A DNA stretch of 9,480 nt from Arenicella sp. (GTDB taxonomy: Bacteria > Pseudomonadota > Gammaproteobacteria > Arenicellales > Arenicellaceae): contig JAESTB010000120.1 in assembly GCA_016763815.1 (NCBI GenBank), positions 1-9,480 on the forward strand. The letters run 5' to 3'. The stretch's first letter is position 1; each line of letters begins with the position of its first letter. A program made the translations under genes and the position numbers. Under the pieces are notes generated by a model, which had not been told where the DNA came from, ran no database searches, and worked only from the letters and a program-made list of their open reading frames with translations. This document shows, piece by piece, positions 1 to 6,472 of this stretch.

Positions 1-578
1 CCAACAAAGAAATGATAAGTGTCTTCGTGTTGCACCCGCGCGGCGTGTGACGAATAAAACAGCGATAATGGCACCAAGCCTCGGAATTGCGATGGAGCAA
101 GTGGTTCCTCAAAATCAAAGGTTCCGAGCCCAGGCTCAATTGGCGAGTGACTATATTGGTTCGCAGCGGTAACGCCAACGCCAGGCTCACACAATGGGTC
201 AAAGCAACGAGATTGCTCAATGGCCGGAACGTATTCAACGGTTGCGTTGAATATTGCGTCGCGTTATGGTGTCTACATCCCCTTTGCTTAAGGACGCCTA
301 CTGAGGATACGCCACCGTCGTCATACGTACTCGATATATAAGGGTATAGGTGTGGAGCTTTGCTTAGGTATAGTTTACGGCAAACAATATCCAATGAAGT
401 GCCATTGAACTCTCTTTTACTCAGCGGCAAGGGCGCAGAGACCTCAAGTAGCGATGTGCCAGAACTTAAGCGATTGGCTTCTAGTGACTTGAAACGAGCT
501 TGATTCGTAGAGCTTCAAACTTGCTCTAATAGAACTCGCAGTCGTCTAGTTGCCGATGCTACAATTTTAGCGCCCTAA
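1..578 (+). other. gene-free stretch with possible decayed coding sequence
   Basis: No intact, recognisable gene was found here. Several plus-strand segments read like protein but sit in different frames and are cut by stops. Bases 2-172 are open from the window edge and end in TAA, with residues such as AMEQVVPQNQRFRAQ. Bases 220-291 encode MAGTYSTVALNIASRYG and then a stop. Bases 342-578 share one frame with a single TGA at 501-503, giving SSSDVPELKRLASSDLKRA before it and SRLVADATILAP after it. This pattern would fit a pseudogene. The minus strand is also stop-free from 514 to the left edge in one frame (171 codons), but that translation has no ATG, is rich in Ser, Leu, Arg, His and Cys, and does not read like a folded protein. 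A plus-strand ATG frame at 87-341 is Trp/Cys-rich and looks spurious. I recognise no family. No tRNA, rRNA or well-known small RNA was seen. Confidence 0.3.
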
Positions 579-617
579 AGTGGGCAGTGCAGAAGGTTCT
601 GATCAGAATTTAAATCG

Positions 618-654
618 TTAGTCATTGATAATTAATCAATCAATCAATGACTAA
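618..654 (-). terminator. possible terminator hairpin after lexA
   Basis: A 12-base perfect inverted repeat (618-629 with 643-654, arm TTAGTCATTGAT) with a 13-base loop begins 5 bases beyond the lexA stop. The stem is AT-rich and only a short T run (TTT) follows it on the minus strand, so it is weak as an intrinsic terminator. It could instead stabilise the 3' end of the mRNA. A separate 12-base perfect palindrome, TTCTGATCAGAA, lies at 597-608. A palindrome of that size is expected by chance about twice in a window this long. Confidence 0.35.
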
Positions 655-659
655 ACCTA

Positions 660-1322
660 TTAGAGTCCTTGTCTAATTAAACCTACGACAATTCCTTCGA
701 TCGCGAAACTTTGGGTTTGTAGGTCCACTTCAATCGGTGCATAGTTATCGTTTTCGGCAATTAAAGATACCGACGCCGCGTGACGGCGATAGCGTTTTAC
801 GGTTACTTCATCGTCGATTCTGGCGACCACTATTTCATTATCTCGGGCGGTGTTGGCCTTTCTAATAGCGAGCAAATCATGCTCAAAAATGCCAATGTTA
901 ATCATGCTGTCCCCGCGAACCTTTAACAAAAAATCCGCCTTTTGAGAGAATAGGCTTTGGTCAACGCTGACCATTTTCTGTATATGTTGGCTTGCAAAAA
1001 TAGGGGCGCCCGCGGCGACATCACCAATAACGGCCATTCCATTGCTGTTACCTAGTTCTGGCATGTCGTTGTCAAACATTGAACTTAAGCGGGCAGATTC
1101 ACTTATAAAGATGCCCCGAGAGGTACCTGACCTAAGTTCGATATGGCCTTTTTTATCCAGCGCTTTGAGGTGATCTTCGGCTGCGTTGGGCGAACGAAAG
1201 CCGAAGTTATCAGCAATCTCTACCCGCGTAGGTGGGGCGCCATTGGCAACCATACAGTCGAGAATAAAGTCGAAAATTTGTTGCTGACGTTTGGTTAGCG
1301 GTAGTAGCTCGGTATCTTTCAT
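660..1322 (-). CDS. lexA: LexA SOS-response repressor / autoprotease
   Basis: Transcriptional repressor of the DNA-damage (SOS) regulon. On RecA-ssDNA filaments it cleaves itself and releases its operators. The 220-residue product has an N-terminal winged helix-turn-helix (about 1-72) with the family signature PPTRVEIADNFGFRSPNAAEDHLKAL. The C-terminal S24 peptidase domain starts with the cleavage site VAAGAP (Ala104-Gly105). It carries the catalytic Ser139 in GDSM and Lys176 in DEVTVKR, so it should be self-cleaving. It is 18 residues longer than E. coli LexA (202). The extra length sits mainly in the linker between the domains (about 73-95), which is Ser/Asn/Asp-rich. The ATG lies about 20 bases downstream of a LexA box, which supports this start and autoregulation. 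infA lies upstream on the same strand, 142 bases away. No sulA-type partner gene was seen downstream. Confidence 0.97.
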   Translation of the reverse strand: MKDTELLPLTKRQQQIFDFILDCMVANGAPPTRVEIADNFGFRSPNAAEDHLKALDKKGHIELRSGTSRGIFISESARLSSMFDNDMPELGNSNGMAVIGDVAAGAPIFASQHIQKMVSVDQSLFSQKADFLLKVRGDSMINIGIFEHDLLAIRKANTARDNEIVVARIDDEVTVKRYRRHAASVSLIAENDNYAPIEVDLQTQSFAIEGIVVGLIRQGL

Positions 1323-1341
1323 GACCCGAGCTTAGCAAGGC

Positions 1342-1359
1342 ACTGTTTTAATATCCAGT
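1342..1359 (-). promoter_or_regulatory. LexA (SOS) box upstream of lexA
   Basis: The sequence ACTGTTTTAATATCCAGT matches the gammaproteobacterial LexA operator CTGT-N8-ACAG with one mismatch (CCAG for ACAG). The outer bases are palindromic (CACTG...CAGTG at 1341-1360). It lies about 20 bases before the lexA ATG. It overlaps a possible -10 element, TATTAA on the minus strand at 1348-1353, so bound LexA would block polymerase. A convincing -35 could not be chosen. Operator placement and match are seen directly; autorepression is inferred from the family. Confidence 0.75.
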
Positions 1360-1464
1360 GTTTTATTTAACTAAATCTTATCAATCCCTGAGTAGCCGAT
1401 AAAACTTGCCATTTGCTAGGGCTGTGAATCGACCCTATCGCCAATAGTGACGTCTATATCAGCA

Positions 1465-1686
1465 CTAAGTACGGTTACGATAGGTAATACGGCCTTTGGT
1501 AAGATCGTAGGGGGTAAGTTCAACCGTTACACGGTCTCCACGTAAAATACGGATGTAGTTTTTACGCATTTTGCCAGATATGTGCGCGTGAACCACATGC
1601 CCATTTTCCAGCTCAACTTTAAATTCAGTATTTGGAAGCGCGTCAATGACGGTGCCTTCCATTTCAATTTGGTCTTCTTTTGCCAC
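1465..1686 (-). CDS. infA: translation initiation factor IF-1
   Basis: Small S1/OB-fold protein that binds the ribosomal A site on the 30S subunit and helps IF-2 and IF-3 select the initiator tRNA. The 73 residues are nearly colinear with E. coli IF-1 (72 residues), including the conserved ENGHVV, HISGKMRKNYIRIL and VELTPYDLTKGRI blocks. The start codon is GTG (GTG-GCA-AAA-GAA), fixed by the invariant MAKED N-terminus. An AAAGAG-like ribosome site lies about 13 bases upstream. It is separated from bpt by 165 bases containing a terminator, so it probably has its own promoter. A CTGACA/TAGAGT pair in the spacer is possible but weak. Confidence 0.97.
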   Translation of the reverse strand: MAKEDQIEMEGTVIDALPNTEFKVELENGHVVHAHISGKMRKNYIRILRGDRVTVELTPYDLTKGRITYRNRT

Positions 1687-1768
1687 GTTATATATTTAAC
1701 TCTTTAGTAACTCTATTAGGATTTTCTTATTATGTCAGGCTGTTAGCATTATGCCGTTAAACCATTGT

Positions 1769-1791
1769 AAAAAGCGGGGCTATCATGCCCC
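1769..1791 (-). terminator. intrinsic terminator after bpt
   Basis: Read on the minus strand, GGGGC-ATGATA-GCCCC forms a GC-only 5-bp stem with a 6-base loop, followed by GC and then five T. It lies about 60 bases past the bpt stop and before infA. It therefore likely ends the acyltransferase-aat-bpt transcript and isolates infA. The stem is short, so some read-through is possible. Confidence 0.55.
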
Positions 1792-1851
1792 ATGTGCCAT
1801 TTTAAATAAAGCCTTTACTGGGTATTTCAAGCGCTTTGTCGGAGATTGGGT

Positions 1852-2565
1852 TTAGAATTCTAGTTCTCGCCATTGTCTATCGATGTATCCCTGTAAGGGT
1901 TTAAATTTTCGTTTGTAATCCATTTTTTGTGAGCCTTCGATCCAGTAACCTAAGTAAACGAACGGAACATTCTGAGTTTTGGCTAGCTTTAGCGTATACA
2001 AAATTGCATAGGTGCCGATGCTACGATCGCTGTAACTAGGGTCAAAAAAGGTATAAACCGCTGATACTCCTCCATCGAATTGATCCAATACACTTATGCC
2101 AATTAACTTGCCGTCTAATCTGAAGCATAAAAATTTAGACCGCGAGTAACTCGATTCTATAAAGCTGATGTATTTTTCGGTGTCATCGTCGCACATGCTG
2201 CTTTCTGGGTGACGATGCTTTTGGTAAGCGAAATACATGTCGAAATGCTCTTTTTCGAAACGTACATCTTCAATGCTAGCGCGTAAATCAATATTTTTAC
2301 GCCAAACACGCTTCTGGCTGCGTGACAGTTTAAATGCCGCCGATGGTATTCTGACTGACACGCAAGCATTACAGTTTGGGCACTTGGGCGAGTAGAGCAT
2401 CTCGCCACTGCGACGAAAGCCAGAACGCGACAGGGCTGAAAATAGATTCTTATCGATCTGGTGATCAGGGTCGACCAGAATTGATGCGCTTTTCTGACCC
2501 TCTAGGTAAGGGCAGTCGTCGACCACTGTTTCGAACAGGCGAATTGGATTGTGTGCGGAGCTCAT
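1852..2565 (-). CDS. bpt: aspartate/glutamate leucyltransferase (Bpt)
   Basis: Bacterial ATE-like aminoacyl-tRNA-protein transferase. Bpt enzymes move leucine from Leu-tRNA to proteins with N-terminal Asp or Glu, creating an N-degron read by ClpS/ClpAP. The product is 237 residues, normal for the family. The N-terminal ATE domain has DDCPYL with Cys18, then the cluster Cys62, Cys65 and Cys68 in CPNCNACVSVR. These are the conserved cysteines of the ATE N-domain. The C-terminal ATE domain (about 105-235) has HPESSM, VYTFFDP, GTYAILY and the typical Y-LGYWI-G-KMDYK-F-P end. The ATG overlaps the aat stop by four bases (ATGA), indicating translational coupling. Substrate preference (Leu rather than Arg) is inferred from the bacterial family, not visible in the sequence. 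Confidence 0.95.
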   Translation of the reverse strand: MSSAHNPIRLFETVVDDCPYLEGQKSASILVDPDHQIDKNLFSALSRSGFRRSGEMLYSPKCPNCNACVSVRIPSAAFKLSRSQKRVWRKNIDLRASIEDVRFEKEHFDMYFAYQKHRHPESSMCDDDTEKYISFIESSYSRSKFLCFRLDGKLIGISVLDQFDGGVSAVYTFFDPSYSDRSIGTYAILYTLKLAKTQNVPFVYLGYWIEGSQKMDYKRKFKPLQGYIDRQWRELEF

Positions 2566-3287
2566 CGAGTAGTTATACCATCGTCAGCGATGGCTTGCTC
2601 GAACCAGTTTGAAAAATTTATTATTGGTTTGTCTATATGAGCATCTTGGATTAGCCCTAGGAATTGCTTGCGGCTAATTTCAATGGCACCGAGTGAAAAG
2701 AGGTGATCGTTGGCGACTTGACAATCGATTACGGTAAATTCCGCTACCGACAAAGCCTTGCACAGAGTTACTAGCGCAACTTTTGACGCGTCGCTGACGC
2801 GGCTAAACATGCTCTCTCCAAAAAAAACATTACCGATTGCTAGTCCGTAGAGACCGCCGATTAACTTATTGTCTTGCCACACTTCGATGGAGTGTGCGTA
2901 GTGTTGTTGGTGAAGAGTCAAATAGGCTGCATGCATGTCATCGCCTATCCAGGTATCTTCAACTGGAGTTCTTAAGTCTTGTTGCCCGCGCAAAGCACAA
3001 GCACTTATAACTGCATCAAAGTCTTGGTTGCAGGTAACTTTGAAGCCCGCCTTTCTGATGGTCTTGGAGAGACTGCGCGAAACTTTAACGTCGTTCGGAA
3101 ATAATACCATTCTAGGGTCAGGTGACCACCAGAGAATCGGTTGGTCATCGTTATACCATGGGAATATTCCTTGTGAGTAGGCCGATACCAAGGTGTTCAG
3201 GTTCAAGTCGCCGCCCATCGCCAACAGGCCGTCTTCGCTGGCATTATCTACCGCTGGAAATGCTACGAATTCAAGTTTGTTGCTCAT
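2562..3287 (-). CDS. aat: leucyl/phenylalanyl-tRNA-protein transferase
   Basis: Adds Leu (or Phe) from aminoacyl-tRNA to proteins with N-terminal Lys or Arg, making them substrates of the ClpS/ClpAP N-degron pathway in the cytoplasm. The 241-residue product has all family blocks: LLAMGGDL near 21-28, the GIFPWY...WWSPDPRMV block at 40-61, GESMFSR at 157-163 and VIDCQVANDHLFSLGA at 186-201. Asp188 and Gln190 correspond to the catalytic Asp186/Gln188 of the E. coli enzyme. It starts one base into the upstream gene's stop (TAATG) and overlaps bpt by four bases, so the three genes are one operon. Having both Aat and Bpt suggests all four destabilising N-terminal charges are handled. clpS and clpA are not in this window. 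Confidence 0.97.
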   Translation of the reverse strand: MSNKLEFVAFPAVDNASEDGLLAMGGDLNLNTLVSAYSQGIFPWYNDDQPILWWSPDPRMVLFPNDVKVSRSLSKTIRKAGFKVTCNQDFDAVISACALRGQQDLRTPVEDTWIGDDMHAAYLTLHQQHYAHSIEVWQDNKLIGGLYGLAIGNVFFGESMFSRVSDASKVALVTLCKALSVAEFTVIDCQVANDHLFSLGAIEISRKQFLGLIQDAHIDKPIINFSNWFEQAIADDGITTR

Positions 3288-4432
3288 TAGATTTCGGCTT
3301 TGTATGGCGAATGGTTGTTCATCTGCGTTTGGTAGTCTTTCATATGCTCTTGCTCAGAGCATATGAAATTACCTATTGCTTGTCTAAAGCCATCGTGTGC
3401 TATCCAGTGAGACGAGTAAGTGATACTCGGTTCTAGGCCTCTAGCGAGCTTGTGTTCGCCCTGAGCCCCGGCTTCAAAGCGTTGGTAACCGTGGTTAATA
3501 CACCATTCAATAGCCTGGTAATAACATGTCTCGAAATGCACACTATGGAAATTATCAAGTGCTCCCCAGTAACGTCCAAAAAGAGCGTTGTCGCTCTTGA
3601 AATATAGGCCACCGGCTATGACTTGATTATTGAATTCAGCGAACAGAAAAAGGGTTTGTTGGTTAAAGTGTTGCGCAAGATATTCAAAAAATGCTTTGTT
3701 TAGATACGATTGAGCTCCGTAGTGCTGAATAGTTCTCGCATAAAAGCGATACATCGTGTCGACAGCTGTTTGATCGAGTTGATCTTCTGATAGCCATCGA
3801 TAAGTAATGCCTGTCTCAGCAACTCGCCGCCGCTCTCTCTTTATATTTTTGCGTTTCTTGGAGCTCATGATAGTCAAGAAATCTTCGAAACTTTGATAAC
3901 CTCTGTTTCGCCAATGAAATTGCGAACTATGGCGAGTTAGGCATCCGAGCTTGTGTAATTTCTCGGCCTGTTGTTGTTCGACAAACAGGCTGTGGAAGCT
4001 TGATAAGCCTCGGCTTTGACACAGCTCGATTGCTTTGCTGAGTAGCGCGGATTCGAGTTGTTCACGTTGTTGCGAGTCTCTCACTAATAGCCGATCTCCA
4101 GTGGCCGGAGTAAATGGCACGGCATTTGACATCTTGGGGTAATACTCCAAGCCATATCGATGGTGTGCATCAGCCCAGGACCAGTCGAAGATGTACTCGC
4201 CGTATGAGTGCGACTTGATATAGCAAGGCATAGCCGCAATCAAATGTTCTCTGTTGTCATCTTGGTAAATGGCAATGTGAGCGCTTTCCCAGCCCGCCTC
4301 TAATGACACGCAATCCGTGGTTTCTAGGCCGAATAAAAATTCGTGTCGCACGAACGGGTTATTGTCCGTTAGCATGGCATTCCATTGCTCAGCTGAAATA
4401 TCAGCCAAGCTGGTGTGAACAACAATATCCAT
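3287..4432 (-). CDS. FemAB-like GNAT-fold protein, PF04339 (DUF482)
   Basis: Member of the PF04339 / COG3146 family, annotated as 'peptidoglycan biosynthesis/recognition' or GNAT acyltransferase-like. No reaction is firmly established. The 381 residues show family hallmarks: NPFVRHEFLFGLE (25-37), the DWSWADAHHRYGLEYYPK region (83-100), VPFTPATG (105-112), FHWRNRGYQSFEDFL (172-186), a very basic SSKKRKNIKRERRR segment (190-203), WGALDNFHSVHFETCYYQ (289-306) and EAGAQGEHKLARG (320-332). There is no signal peptide or membrane segment, so it is probably cytoplasmic. It is the first gene of the operon with aat and bpt, sharing one base with the aat start. FemAB proteins use aminoacyl-tRNA, as Aat and Bpt do. 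A tRNA-dependent role would therefore fit the context, but this is inference. Confidence 0.88.
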   Translation of the reverse strand: MDIVVHTSLADISAEQWNAMLTDNNPFVRHEFLFGLETTDCVSLEAGWESAHIAIYQDDNREHLIAAMPCYIKSHSYGEYIFDWSWADAHHRYGLEYYPKMSNAVPFTPATGDRLLVRDSQQREQLESALLSKAIELCQSRGLSSFHSLFVEQQQAEKLHKLGCLTRHSSQFHWRNRGYQSFEDFLTIMSSKKRKNIKRERRRVAETGITYRWLSEDQLDQTAVDTMYRFYARTIQHYGAQSYLNKAFFEYLAQHFNQQTLFLFAEFNNQVIAGGLYFKSDNALFGRYWGALDNFHSVHFETCYYQAIEWCINHGYQRFEAGAQGEHKLARGLEPSITYSSHWIAHDGFRQAIGNFICSEQEHMKDYQTQMNNHSPYKAEI

Positions 4433-4504
4433 AAAATTCTTTAAACTATATACTCTAAATTTAGGCTGCTTAAGCGACCCGACAAATTAACTAGAAGATA
4501 CCCT
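4433..4504. promoter_or_regulatory. divergent promoter region, PF04339-aat-bpt operon and nadE
   Basis: This 72-base spacer separates the two divergent starts and must drive both unless transcripts come from further away. The AT-rich block AAACTATATACT has -10-like hexamers on both strands: TATACT at 4449-4454 on plus and TATAGT at 4445-4450 on minus. No convincing -35 was found for either. nadE has an AGAAGA ribosome site at 4493-4498, six bases before its ATG. The minus-strand gene has AAAGAA just before its ATG. Confidence 0.35.
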
Positions 4505-6139
4505 ATGAGTAGTGAAATTAATATTGGCTTAGCGCAGATCAACGTCGTCGTTGGTGGTATAGAGCATAATGTTGACCGTATAATCGAGTTTGCCGAGCGC
4601 GCTAAAGCAATGAAGTGCGACCTGCTAGTATGTTCTGAATTAGTGTTAACCGGTTATCCGCCAGAAGATTTACTGCTGCGGCCAGGTTTTAATAGCCGAG
4701 TCAATCAACAATTACAGCGTTTATGTGAGAGCGTGCGTGGTATAGACTTAATCATCGGCTACCCCAAAAAGACCGTCGATGGCTTGTTTAATATTGGCGC
4801 TATGATTGTTGACGGCGAAATCACCCATGAATACGCCAAGATCGATCTACCGAATTATAGTGTGTTTGACGAAAAGCGTTATTTTGTGCCGGGTTCTGAA
4901 GCATGTGTGATCGACTACAAAGGCGTGAAACTGGGCCTAACTGTATGCGAAGATATTTGGCATGATGGCCCAGTTGAAATCGCGATTGAGCAGGGCGCCG
5001 AGGTGATTGTTAATATCAACGGGTCGCCTTATCACAGTAAAAAAATAACCGAGCGTAACGCCGTGGTGTGCGACAAAGCCAAGAAGGTGAATGCACCTGT
5101 TATCTATGTCAATCAAATTGGTGGGCAAGATGAGTTGGTGTTTGATGGCGCCTCGTTTGCCACCGACGCCAACGGTAGGGTAGTGCATCAAATGGAGAGC
5201 TTTAAAGAGGCTCTAAGTATGGTTACGATTAAACGCGACGGGATTGATGTTTCTATTCAAGGAACCGAGATGGTGCCAGAAATGGCAATGCTTGAAAGTG
5301 TCTACAATGCGCTGGTTCTCGGGGTTGGCGACTACGTGCGCAAAAACGGTTTTAAAAAAGTCGTTATCGGACTTTCTGGCGGGATCGACTCGGCCCTGAC
5401 CACTACCATTGCCGTCGATGCCTTGGGTGCTGACAACGTCGATGCGATTATGATGCCGTTTCGCTATACCTCGGATATTTCACAGCACGATGCGCAAGCG
5501 CAAGCGCAAGCGTTAGGCATTAACTATCATGTTGTGTCCATTGAGCCCATGTACGACGCCTTCGTCAAGCAATTAGCGCCACTGTTCGGGGACCGTGCGG
5601 AGGATACTACTGAAGAAAATATTCAAGCTCGTTGTCGAGGGTTGAGTTTGATGGCCTTTTCCAACAAAACCGGCGCGATGGTATTGACCACTGGTAATAA
5701 GAGCGAAATGTCAGTCGGTTATGCGACGCTCTATGGGGATATGGTTGGCGGTTACAATGCCATTAAAGACGTGCCCAAAATACTGGTTTACGAGCTAGCC
5801 AAGTACCGAAATAGAATCTCTGCCGTTATTCCGGAACGTGTTATCACGCGTGAACCATCGGCTGAATTACGCCCTGATCAAATCGACTCTGATAGCCTAC
5901 CGCCATATGAAATTCTAGATCCAATTTTAGAATTGTATGTCGAACACGATTGCCCGCCGGCCGATATTGTCGCTAAAGGCTTCGCCAAGGAATATGTGTC
6001 ACAAGTAATAACAATGGTGGACCGTAACGAATACAAGAGGCGACAAGCAGCGCCTGGCGTCAGAATAACAAAGCGTGCCTTTGGGCGAGATCGTCGCTAC
6101 CCGATCACATCAGGTTTTCGGCCTAAGGTCGACTGGTAG
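4505..6139 (+). CDS. nadE: glutamine-dependent NAD+ synthetase
   Basis: Last step of NAD+ synthesis: ATP-dependent amidation of nicotinic acid adenine dinucleotide, with ammonia channelled from glutamine. The 544 residues contain an N-terminal nitrilase-type glutaminase (about 5-245) with the catalytic triad Glu45 (SELVLTGYPPEDLL), Lys112 (AKIDLPNY) and Cys148 (LTVCEDIW). The C-terminal synthetase domain (about 265-540) has the PP-loop SGGIDS at 291-296 and the family block LTTGNKSEMSVGYATLYGDM. It ends with KRAFGRDRRYPI-GFRPKVDW. This is the two-domain glutamine-using type, not the short ammonia-dependent NadE of E. coli. The start has a good ribosome site. It is monocistronic, followed by a convergent gene and a shared terminator. 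Confidence 0.97.
   Translation: MSSEINIGLAQINVVVGGIEHNVDRIIEFAERAKAMKCDLLVCSELVLTGYPPEDLLLRPGFNSRVNQQLQRLCESVRGIDLIIGYPKKTVDGLFNIGAMIVDGEITHEYAKIDLPNYSVFDEKRYFVPGSEACVIDYKGVKLGLTVCEDIWHDGPVEIAIEQGAEVIVNINGSPYHSKKITERNAVVCDKAKKVNAPVIYVNQIGGQDELVFDGASFATDANGRVVHQMESFKEALSMVTIKRDGIDVSIQGTEMVPEMAMLESVYNALVLGVGDYVRKNGFKKVVIGLSGGIDSALTTTIAVDALGADNVDAIMMPFRYTSDISQHDAQAQAQALGINYHVVSIEPMYDAFVKQLAPLFGDRAEDTTEENIQARCRGLSLMAFSNKTGAMVLTTGNKSEMSVGYATLYGDMVGGYNAIKDVPKILVYELAKYRNRISAVIPERVITREPSAELRPDQIDSDSLPPYEILDPILELYVEHDCPPADIVAKGFAKEYVSQVITMVDRNEYKRRQAAPGVRITKRAFGRDRRYPITSGFRPKVDW
5492..5512 (+). repeat. short GCGCAA tandem repeat inside nadE
   Basis: Three perfect copies of GCGCAA plus GCG, encoding an Ala-Gln run in a surface helix of the synthetase domain (residues about 330-336). 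Six-base units keep the frame if copies are gained or lost. The same helix is Ala-rich in relatives, so this may be ordinary codon repetition. Confidence 0.5.
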
Positions 6140-6161
6140 GTTTTGATGCTAAAAGGTTGAT

Positions 6162-6353
6162 TTAATTTATCCTAAAGCACCGATCTAATGAGATCTCAGC
6201 ATAACTCGACGAACGAATAAAAATGCCTGAGATACCTCCACTTTTCGTTGAAAAACTGGCCAATAGCTCGGCAATTGCTCCTGCATTGCTCTAATAAGTT
6301 GCTTCCCTGCAACGATCGCTATTAGCCGCGTTTTCCGCCTCAATTGGAGGCAT
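6162..6353 (-). other. possible small ORF or repeat element with internal amber stop
   Basis: In the nadE-bamD spacer the minus strand holds a frame of 64 codons from ATG (6353) to TAA (6162-6164). It is interrupted only by a TAG at 6291-6293. Before the amber it reads MPPIEAENAANSDRCREATY; after it come ELLASFSTKSGGISGIF and the end LDRCFRIN. A second minus-strand frame, offset by one, is also open (TTG near 6357 to TAG 6185-6187) and contains MQEQLPSYWPVFQRKVEVS. Two overlapping protein-like frames suggest a conserved intergenic element, a remnant of an insertion sequence end, or chance. A 9-base direct repeat, TTATCCTAA, brackets it (6167-6175 and 6382-6390). I do not recognise a domain, and there is no clear ribosome site. 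Confidence 0.3.
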
Positions 6354-6421
6354 TTCAATCACTTTTTATTTCGCCCCTGAGTTATCCTAATGTAACTTAA
6401 GTTGCTTATTCTGCAGGCAAG

Positions 6422-6452
6422 AAAAAGCCGCCACAATGTTGACGGCTTTTTT
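6422..6452. terminator. bidirectional terminator between nadE and bamD
   Basis: AAAAAGCCG at 6422-6430 pairs with CGGCTTTTT at 6443-6451. The stem is extended inward, after a C/A mismatch, by CA/TG pairs around a loop near ACAATGT. Six T on the plus strand (6447-6452) and five A (T on the minus strand) allow it to stop transcription both ways. It lies between convergent nadE and bamD, 20 bases after the bamD stop. The distance from nadE (about 280 bases) leaves a long nadE 3' UTR that crosses the element at 6162-6353. Confidence 0.8.
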
Positions 6453-6472
6453 ACTAACCCTATCTGCTTAAG

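Noticed and set aside
87..341. 84-codon ATG frame on the plus strand
   Set aside because: Rich in Trp and Cys, no ribosome site and no recognisable motif; neighbouring frames look as protein-like, so a chance frame is more likely.
572..585. GCCC-TAAAGT-GGGC hairpin
   Set aside because: Four-base stem with no T tract on either strand; expected by chance.
1416..1438. TAGGG...CCCTA inverted repeat after infA
   Set aside because: Only a 5-bp stem with an 11-base loop and no T run directly after it, so not called a terminator.
2376..3436. Plus-strand frames opposite bpt, aat and the PF04339 gene
   Set aside because: Overlap clearly conserved minus-strand genes and have low-complexity, non-protein-like composition.
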